NCBI RefSeq assembly: GCF_018531425.1
Contig: NZ_JAHBOI010000007.1
Span: 62,001-126,000, forward strand
Reading direction: 5' to 3'
DNA from: Paenarthrobacter sp. DKR-5
Lineage (GTDB): Bacteria; Actinomycetota; Actinomycetes; Actinomycetales; Micrococcaceae
DNA: 64,000 nucleotides
In this document: positions 58,615 to 64,000 of the stretch, piece after piece
Position numbering within the stretch: position 1 is the first letter of the stretch
Layout of the letters: each line of letters starts with the position of its first letter
Made by a program: the position numbers and the translations under genes
The notes under the pieces: generated by a model
Database searches by the model: none
What the model was told of the DNA's origin: nothing
The model's input: only the letters and a program-made list of their open reading frames with translations

Positions 58615-59435
58615 CGAGGGCCGTTCACCGTTCGCCTTCCCGGGCCCGGCGCGCCGTGCTCAGCCGCCGCATCCGATTCTTGACGGCCGCGACCATCAGC
58701 TACAACATCATCGAAGCGGTCGTGGCCCTCTGGGCCGGTGGTGTCTCGGATTCCTCGGCGCTGATCGGTTTCGGCCTGGATTCGGTGATTGAAGTGGCTT
58801 CGGCCCTCGCCTTGTCCTGGCAGTTTTCCGCTAAGGATCCTGAGCGGCGCGAGCACCTGACGCTGCGGATCATCGCGGTGTCATTTTTCTCCCTGGCGGT
58901 GTTCGTCGCGGTGGACGCGGTCCGCTCCCTGGCCGGAGGCGGCGAGGCGCAGCATTCCACCCCGGGCATCGTCATCGCGGCCCTGAGCCTCGGGGTCATG
59001 CCGGTTCTGTCCTGGTTGCAGCGCCGTGCCGGATGGGAGCTGGGCTCCCGGACCGCCGTGGCGGATTCCAAGCAAACCCTGCTGTGCACGTATCTTTCCG
59101 CTGTCCTGCTGGCCGGCCTGGTGCTGAACAGCACGTTGGGCTGGTGGTGGGCCGATCCCGGTGCCGCCCTGGTCATCGCCGTGATCGCGGGCCGTGAAGG
59201 CATCAACGCCTGGAAAGGTGAGGCGTGCTGCTCGGTCGCGTCCGGCGCTGCGGACCGTGCGCCGGGTGTGGATGAGTGCTGTGCAGCGTCGCCGGCGGAG
59301 CCCCCGTCACCGCTGCAGTTGACCGGCGTGGAACCGCGCCCCGAAACGCCCGGGGCCTGTTGCCCGGACTGCGGTCTCTCGGCCGGCAGCCTCCGCCCGG
59401 CGCTACCCTTGACGCCGGGACGGCGGAACGACTGA
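58611..59435 (+). CDS. CDF-like cation transporter with Cys-rich tail
   Basis: This 274-residue protein has six membrane helices with CDF-type acidic sites in GFGLDSVIE and AVADSKQTLLCTYLS. Instead of a normal cytoplasmic CDF domain it has an 85-residue tail with three CC pairs (EACCSVA, ECCAAS, ACCPDCG). The tail could gather a thiophilic metal such as cadmium or lead, matching the CmtR-like sensor that is co-transcribed. The ATG at 58611 overlaps the cmtR stop (ATGA). Confidence 0.85.
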   Translation: MTRAVHRSPSRARRAVLSRRIRFLTAATISYNIIEAVVALWAGGVSDSSALIGFGLDSVIEVASALALSWQFSAKDPERREHLTLRIIAVSFFSLAVFVAVDAVRSLAGGGEAQHSTPGIVIAALSLGVMPVLSWLQRRAGWELGSRTAVADSKQTLLCTYLSAVLLAGLVLNSTLGWWWADPGAALVIAVIAGREGINAWKGEACCSVASGAADRAPGVDECCAASPAEPPSPLQLTGVEPRPETPGACCPDCGLSAGSLRPALPLTPGRRND

Positions 59436-59510
59436 CTCAGCCGATGCCGCCGGGCGCCCCATTCCCCGAACCGGCATCCACCGCAACGGGCCCGCAGCTC
59501 CGCCCTGCTT

Positions 59511-59666
59511 TGCCGGGAACCACACCCTGGAATGCCGGGAACCACACCCATGGAATGCCGGAAAATCAATATCGCCGAACAGCATGCGGGCCCGGATCGC
59601 CCGGGTCATGGAGTCAGACAGTCATGGAGCAGGCAGTCATGGAGCAGGCAGTTACGGAGTCAGGCA
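59511..59666. repeat. Two sets of short tandem repeats between convergent genes
   Basis: TGCCGGGAACCACACC-type units of 22-23 bp repeat twice at 59511-59555. GTCATGGAGCAGGCA units of 15-16 bp repeat about four times at 59605-59666 (first and last degenerate). They lie between convergent genes. Confidence 0.75.
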
Positions 59667-60949
59667 ACGGGGTGGTGGTCGGTGCCGCGCATGCGCACGG
59701 CGACGAGCAGCCCGGAGGCGGCGGTGAGTGCTGCGACGACGGCTATCGCCGCCGGGATGCCGAAGGCGTCGGCGACCAGGCCGGCGAGCAGGGCGCCGAC
59801 CGCGAAGCCACCGTCGCGCCAGAGCCGGTAGATGCCGACCGAGCGGGCCCGCCACTGCGGATGGGCGACGTCGCCGATGGCGGCCAGCAGCGTCGGGTAG
59901 ACCATGGCGGTGCCGGCGCCCAGCAGGACGGCGGCGACGAGCCACAGGCCGAAGCCGGTGCCGAAGGCCGTCATCGTCAGGCCGGCGGCCTGGACGAGCA
60001 TGCCTCCCACGATCAGGCCCTTGCGTCCGATCCTGTCCGAGAGGGCCCCGGTGACCAGCTGCCCCGCGCCCCAGACCGCCGGGTAGACCGCGGCGAGGAT
60101 GCCGATCCGGCCCACCGACAGGCCCGCGGAGGCGAAGAGCACCGGGAACAGGCCCCAGGCGAGGCCGTCGTTGAGGTTGTTCACCATGCCGGCCTGGCTG
60201 ACCGAGGAGAGCGACTTGTCCCGGAAGCTGGTCAGCGTGAAGATTTCGCGGGTGCTCAGGCCGGCGCCGGCTTGCGCGTGGGCAGCGGTGTGGTTGGCCG
60301 CTTCCAGCGCCACATGGTGACGGGTCTCCCGCACGGCGAGCACGGACAGGCCGAGGCCGAGCGCAATGTAGGCGGCGCCGAGCAGGAACGGCCCCGGGCG
60401 CAGGCCGTAGCCCGCGGCGATGTAGCCGGTGGCGAGGGCGGTGCCGGCGACGCCGAGGTAGCCGGCGGCCTCATTCAGGCCCATGGCCAGGCCCCGGCGG
60501 GACGGGCCGACGAGGTCCATTTTCATCACCACGGTGGTGGACCAGGTCAGCCCTTGGCTGATGCCCAGGACCACGTTGGCGGCCACGATCCACCCCCAGG
60601 ACGGTCCGAAGATCAGCAGCAGCGGCACGGGGATGGCGACCAGCCAGCCGGCCACGAGGACGGGTTTGCGTCCGTAGCGGTCCGAGAGCGTGCCGGCGAA
60701 ATAGTTCATGCCGGCCTTGGCGAGGCCGAAGGCCAGGATGTAGGTCAGGGCGCTGGTGTACTGGTCGAGGTGGAAGACCTGCCCGGCCAGCAGCGGCAGC
60801 ACGGTGCGTTCCTGTCCCAAGGTGCCGCCGACCAGTGCGTTCACCGAGACCAGGAGGACGAACTGGGCAAGGTTCTGGGACAGGCCCAGCGTCACGGGGC
60901 GGCGGGCGGCTGCCCCGTTTTTTTCGGTGGTGCTGCCGCTACGGCTCAT
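59660..60949 (-). CDS. MFS transporter linked to persulfide metabolism
   Basis: This 429-residue inner-membrane transporter has 12 predicted helices and the MFS loops GTLSDRYGRKP (helices 2-3) and GALSDRIGRKG (8-9). Its start overlaps the stop of the persulfide dioxygenase-rhodanese gene (ATGA), so both are made together. Exporting or importing a sulfur compound such as sulfite is a reasonable guess from context only. Confidence 0.88.
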   Translation of the reverse strand: MSRSGSTTEKNGAAARRPVTLGLSQNLAQFVLLVSVNALVGGTLGQERTVLPLLAGQVFHLDQYTSALTYILAFGLAKAGMNYFAGTLSDRYGRKPVLVAGWLVAIPVPLLLIFGPSWGWIVAANVVLGISQGLTWSTTVVMKMDLVGPSRRGLAMGLNEAAGYLGVAGTALATGYIAAGYGLRPGPFLLGAAYIALGLGLSVLAVRETRHHVALEAANHTAAHAQAGAGLSTREIFTLTSFRDKSLSSVSQAGMVNNLNDGLAWGLFPVLFASAGLSVGRIGILAAVYPAVWGAGQLVTGALSDRIGRKGLIVGGMLVQAAGLTMTAFGTGFGLWLVAAVLLGAGTAMVYPTLLAAIGDVAHPQWRARSVGIYRLWRDGGFAVGALLAGLVADAFGIPAAIAVVAALTAASGLLVAVRMRGTDHHPVA

Positions 60950-62340
60950 TTGGCGGCCACCCGGCTCGCACCGGTTTCGAGGTTGCTGCCGGCTGCTGCG
61001 GCCCAGTCTGCGGGGCCGCCGCTGAGCACGGCGGTGCCGGTGCGGCCGGCGGCGGTGAGGATGCTGGCTGCGCCCATGGCGCGTTCGCTGTGTCCGCACA
61101 TCACAATGAGGTCACCGGCGGGAATCTCCTGGAGCCTGTCGGTGAGGCTGCCGAGTTCGATGTTCACGGCGCCGGGGACGTGTCCGGCCGCGTATTCGCC
61201 GGCCTGGCGGATGTCCAGCACGGTGGCCCCGTCCTGCAGCCGGGCTGTCATCTGTGCGGGGTCGATCAGGGCCACCTCGGCTGTGCCTGGGTATTCCTGT
61301 GTCCAGGCGGGGTAGCCGCCGTCCAGTTCACCGGCGAGGGTGTCGAAGCCGACTTTAGCGGCGGCGGCAGCGATGTCGGCGGGGTCCTGTTCCGGGCCGC
61401 GGACAATGACGACGGGCCGGTCCGGGGTGGCCAGCCAGCCGAGCCAGCTGGCGAAGACCGGCCGGAACGGGATCGAGATGGATCCGGGGACGTGCCCGGC
61501 GGCGTAGTCCGCGGGTTGCCGGGCGTCGATCACCTGCGCTCCCTGCTCGGCGAGGGCGGCCACCCGGGCGGCGGTGAGCGGGGCGAGGCCGGGCTCGCCG
61601 TGCAGGACGGCGGGGCCCTGCTTGTTGATTTCGCCCAGGCGGAGGAAGTAATCGGGGAAGGTTCCCATCGAGCCTAGCAATGCCTCCACGAAGGCGTCCT
61701 CGCTGCCGGCCTGCAGCAGCGCGTTGGTGGCCCGTTCACGGCCGATGGTGGTGACGCGTTCGGCGGACCCGCCGGCGGAGCAGAAGGACCCTGCGCCGTG
61801 CGTGGGCCACACCGGGGTGTTGTCGGGGAATTCCATGAGCCGCTGCAGGGAACGGTACTGGGCGCGGGCCAGGGGCACGGTCTGTTCGGGGTTGACGAGG
61901 TCCGTGCGCCCGGCGGTGCCGACCATGAGCGAGCCGCCGGTGAAAATCCCGGCCAGGTTCCCGGCTTCGAGCAGCAGATAGGACAGGTGTTCGGGCGAGT
62001 GCCCCGGGGTATGCAGGGCCTGCAGGGTGAACGAGCCCATCTCCACGCTCTGCCCGTCGGTGAGAGCCGTGTGCGCGAAACCGCGCGGCCCGACCTCCGG
62101 TGCCAGGACCTGCGCACCCTCAACCTCGGCCAGTTCCGCGACCCCGGAAATGAAATCCGCGTGCAGGTGGGTTTCGACCGCGTAGGCGATCCTCAGCCCC
62201 CGCTTCGAGGCCTCGGCGCGGACCTGCCGCAGGTCACGCTCCGGGTCCATCACCAGCGCCCGCCCGTCGCCAAGGTCCAACAGGTAGGTGGAATTGCCCA
62301 GTCCCTCATCGATGACGGGAATCAGGTTCAGCGAGCCCAT
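60946..62340 (-). CDS. Persulfide dioxygenase-like MBL protein fused to two rhodanese domains
   Basis: This 464-residue protein has an ETHE1-type metallo-hydrolase domain (residues 1-250) with THLHADF (57-63), His114 (TPGHSPEH) and Asp147. Two rhodanese domains follow. The first (about 260-350) has no Cys in its active loop (VRGPEQDPAD) and is likely structural; the second has Cys415 in MCGHSERA. It should oxidise glutathione- or thiol-persulfide to sulfite and pass sulfur to acceptors. AAGGAG lies six bases before the ATG at 62340. It is divergent from the ArsR-rhodanese regulator. Confidence 0.9.
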   Translation of the reverse strand: MGSLNLIPVIDEGLGNSTYLLDLGDGRALVMDPERDLRQVRAEASKRGLRIAYAVETHLHADFISGVAELAEVEGAQVLAPEVGPRGFAHTALTDGQSVEMGSFTLQALHTPGHSPEHLSYLLLEAGNLAGIFTGGSLMVGTAGRTDLVNPEQTVPLARAQYRSLQRLMEFPDNTPVWPTHGAGSFCSAGGSAERVTTIGRERATNALLQAGSEDAFVEALLGSMGTFPDYFLRLGEINKQGPAVLHGEPGLAPLTAARVAALAEQGAQVIDARQPADYAAGHVPGSISIPFRPVFASWLGWLATPDRPVVIVRGPEQDPADIAAAAAKVGFDTLAGELDGGYPAWTQEYPGTAEVALIDPAQMTARLQDGATVLDIRQAGEYAAGHVPGAVNIELGSLTDRLQEIPAGDLIVMCGHSERAMGAASILTAAGRTGTAVLSGGPADWAAAAGSNLETGASRVAAK

Positions 62341-62400
62341 GACCGGCTCCTTCCCCGCCGGCGCAAGGGCCCGGCGATACAATGGTATTTCACAAAAACA

Positions 62401-62419
62401 TGGAATAGAATCTATTCCA
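62401..62419. promoter_or_regulatory. Perfect palindromic operator between sulfur genes
   Basis: TGGAATAGA and TCTATTCCA are exact inverted arms around one A, in the 106-bp divergent region. BigR/SqrR-type persulfide sensors bind similar AATAG-containing dyads. The site can control both genes. Confidence 0.8.
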
Positions 62420-62446
62420 GTATTACACGGAACGCTGGAGGCGCAA

Positions 62447-63124
62447 GTGGGAGACAAGGCCAGGAAGTCCGAACTTTTCGAGGAGTTCGCCCGGGTCGGC
62501 AAGGCGATGGCCAACGGCAAGCGCCTCGAGCTGCTGGACCTGCTCGCGCAGGGGGAGCGGAGCGTGGAAACCCTGGCCGCCGCGGCCGGCCTCGGCCTGA
62601 GCACCGCCTCGGCGCACCTGCAGACGCTGCGCCAGGCGGGGCTGGTGACCACGCGGCGGGACGGGAACCGGATCCATTACGACCTCGCCGGGCCTGACGT
62701 GCTGGCACTGTACAGCCTGCTGCGCACCGTCGCCCGCGAGCGGGTGGCCGGCGTCGAACCCAAAAGGGCCGCCTACCTCGGTCTCGAAGGACCCCGCGCC
62801 GCCGAGGAGGAAGTCGCCCGCGAGGACCTGCTGGCCCGGTCCCGGGCCGGAACGGTCACGGTGCTGGATGTGCGCCCCGGGGAGGAATACCGTTCGGCCC
62901 ACATCCCGGGCGCCCTGTCGATCCCGCTCGATGAGCTCAGCGGCAGGCTCAACGAGCTGCCCGAGGGCGCTGAGGTGGTCGCGTACTGCCGCGGCGCTTA
63001 CTGCGTGCTCGCCTACGAAGCTATCGACCTGCTCCGGGCCGACGGCCGCCCAGCGCGCCGGCTGAGCGAAGGCATGCTCGAATGGCGCCTGGCCGGCCTG
63101 CCCGTGGAAACCGCTGCAGCCTGA
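62447..63124 (+). CDS. ArsR-family regulator fused to a rhodanese domain
   Basis: This 225-residue protein, from the GTG at 62447 with GGAGG upstream, has an ArsR winged helix (residues 10-95; GLGLSTASAHLQTLRQAG) and a rhodanese domain (about 125-220) with the loop CRGAYC (Cys181, Cys186). The HTH part has no Cys, unlike BigR/SqrR. Persulfide sensing would therefore have to go through the rhodanese Cys pair (inference). It should act at the palindrome 62401-62419. Confidence 0.88.
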   Translation: MGDKARKSELFEEFARVGKAMANGKRLELLDLLAQGERSVETLAAAAGLGLSTASAHLQTLRQAGLVTTRRDGNRIHYDLAGPDVLALYSLLRTVARERVAGVEPKRAAYLGLEGPRAAEEEVAREDLLARSRAGTVTVLDVRPGEEYRSAHIPGALSIPLDELSGRLNELPEGAEVVAYCRGAYCVLAYEAIDLLRADGRPARRLSEGMLEWRLAGLPVETAAA

Positions 63125-63227
63125 CACACGCCGGCCCGCACCCACAGGGTCCACCGGCACTTCCGGCACGGACCCGCGCCGGGCATAACAGAAGAAGACG
63201 GGGATTCACGCACAGGGAGGGTTTCAC

Positions 63228-63479
63228 ATGATGTACGGATGGGACGGCGGCTGGGGAGCCTGGGGCTGGGCACCAATGGTGCTGGTGATGTTGCTGTTCT
63301 GGGGCGGGGTCGTCACCGTGGTGATCCTGCTGCTCCGCCGCGGCGCGGGTGCTGAAGGCCCCGGATCCGTCGCCGCTCGCGATGACGCCGAGCGGATCCT
63401 CAACGAACGGTTTGCCCGCGGGGAAATCGATGAAACGGAGCTCACCGCGCGGCGGGCTGCCCTGAGGCGGAAAGCGTGA
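63228..63479 (+). CDS. SHOCT-domain membrane protein
   Basis: This 83-residue protein has a Trp/Gly-rich start (GWDGGWGAWGWAP), one transmembrane helix (MVLVMLLFWGGVVTVVILLL) and a C-terminal SHOCT motif (DDAERILNERFARGEIDETE). SHOCT segments mediate oligomerisation. GGGAGGG precedes the ATG. Such proteins are often encoded beside copper-related genes, and a cupredoxin-like gene follows with a GTGA overlap. Confidence 0.85.
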   Translation: MMYGWDGGWGAWGWAPMVLVMLLFWGGVVTVVILLLRRGAGAEGPGSVAARDDAERILNERFARGEIDETELTARRAALRRKA

Positions 63480-64000
63480 GAAAACTCTCCCGGCGCAGCG
63501 CCGTGCTGATCGGTGTCCTCGCGACACTGGTGCTGAGCACACTCTCGATCATCGCCGTCGCATTCCTGCGCCCCCCGGGACCGGCCGGCACCCTCGCCGG
63601 GAGGGCCGGTTGCGCGGCGCCGGCACTGGGCGGCACCGTCGTGAACGTCACCGCCACCGACATGGGAGGGCCGATGATGGGCGGAGCCGGACGCGTCGGC
63701 CCGATGCGGCTGACCGCCGACCGTGCATCTGTCGCGCACGGTCGGGTGAGCTTTCTCGTCACCAACGCCGGCCGTTACACCCACGAGATGGTGATCCTGC
63801 CGCTGCCGGGAACCCAAAGCGCAGGAACACGCCCCGTCGGAGGCGACGGGAAGATCGACGAGGCCGGCAGCCTCGGCGAAGCGTCCGCGACCTGCGCCGA
63901 TGGCGCCGGGCAGGGCATCCTTCCCCGCACCGTCGGGTGGGTCAGCGTGGATCTTGCACCCGGCCGCTACGAACTGGTCTGCAACTTCCCCGGCCACTAT
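63476..64000 (+). CDS. Cupredoxin-like exported protein, cut by window end
   Basis: At least 175 residues are present from the GTG at 63476. An N-terminal anchor or signal segment (SAVLIGVLATLVLSTLSIIAVAF) is followed by a beta-rich domain, VSFLVTNAGRYTHEMVILPL, and the copper-site-like ELVCNFPGHY at the window end. The pattern Cys then His with a further upstream His is that of plastocyanin- or sulfocyanin-like cupredoxins. It probably binds copper outside the membrane. The 3' end is outside the window. Confidence 0.8.
   Translation, partial: MRKLSRRSAVLIGVLATLVLSTLSIIAVAFLRPPGPAGTLAGRAGCAAPALGGTVVNVTATDMGGPMMGGAGRVGPMRLTADRASVAHGRVSFLVTNAGRYTHEMVILPLPGTQSAGTRPVGGDGKIDEAGSLGEASATCADGAGQGILPRTVGWVSVDLAPGRYELVCNFPGHY

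Noticed and set aside
59276-61315. Long plus-strand open frame of 679 codons
   Set aside because: It is antisense to the MFS transporter and part of the persulfide dioxygenase genes, which have motifs and ribosome sites. It results from high GC.

Overview
The window reads as part of a large, probably conjugative plasmid from a high-GC Gram-positive actinobacterium, most likely a member of the Micrococcaceae close to Arthrobacter, Paenarthrobacter or Pseudarthrobacter. Reasons: high GC, frequent GTG starts, actinobacterium-specific families (DUF4193, DUF4913, SCO6880-like conjugation proteins, a MAB_1171c-like membrane protein), and a replication initiator beside a parAB locus with a long centromere-like repeat array. 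No rRNA, tRNA or CRISPR array was seen. Genus and replicon type are inferences.

Layout. 0.4-1.7 kb: a secreted lipoprotein. 1.85-6.88 kb: nested mobile elements. A 3.9-kb IS21-type element carrying istA/istB plus mscL and a small gene is inserted in the transposase gene of an IS481-type element. Both elements have visible inverted ends and 6-bp target duplications. 7.0-17.3 kb: a catabolic island of two divergent operons. One has a transporter, a small protein, an alpha/beta hydrolase, a duplicated carboxymuconolactone-decarboxylase-fold protein and an aldehyde dehydrogenase. The other has a lactonase-like metallo-hydrolase, two beta-hydroxyacid dehydrogenases, a cupin, a PcaC-like protein, a GntR regulator and a D-2-hydroxyacid dehydrogenase. 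The parts fit lactone or ester opening, then oxidation of a beta-hydroxy acid through its semialdehyde; the substrate is unknown. 17.3-22.4 kb: an acetamidase/permease/AmiC-like sensor/MarR module, flanked by two copies of a DUF4193 gene, one of them broken. 22.4-23.1 kb: relics of a YhcG-type nuclease and of a second IS21 element.

23.1-30.0 kb: an uncharacterised surface/signalling cluster (OmpA-like lipoprotein, von Willebrand A protein, coiled-coil membrane protein, lipoprotein, HicA-like protein, small basic protein), divergent from a sensor-kinase-like protein, a response regulator and a membrane protein. 30.1-35.5 kb: accessory genes (AAA ATPase, araB relic, M15 peptidase, two unknowns, GNAT, DUF218-like protein). 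35.7-47.1 kb: a minus-strand conjugation operon (peptidoglycan hydrolase, lipoprotein, ParA/MinD-like ATPase, pilin-like, VirB6-like, SCO6880-like, VirB4-like and VirD4-like proteins). No relaxase is visible. 47.1-50.4 kb: a HTH regulator, a hydrolase, a MAB_1171c-like membrane protein and an ImmA/IrrE-type metalloprotease. The same 27-bp inverted-repeat site lies just upstream of both the conjugation operon and the protease operon, which suggests ImmR/ImmA-style control of transfer.

50.8-55.1 kb: plasmid maintenance (small DNA-binding-like protein, primase-domain replication initiator, parA, RHH-type parB, repeat array). 55.5-64 kb: a metal and sulfur resistance region with three CDF transporters under two ArsR-family sensors (one CmtR-like), a persulfide dioxygenase-rhodanese with an MFS transporter, a divergent ArsR-rhodanese regulator with a perfect palindromic operator between them, and a SHOCT protein followed by a cupredoxin-like protein cut by the window end.
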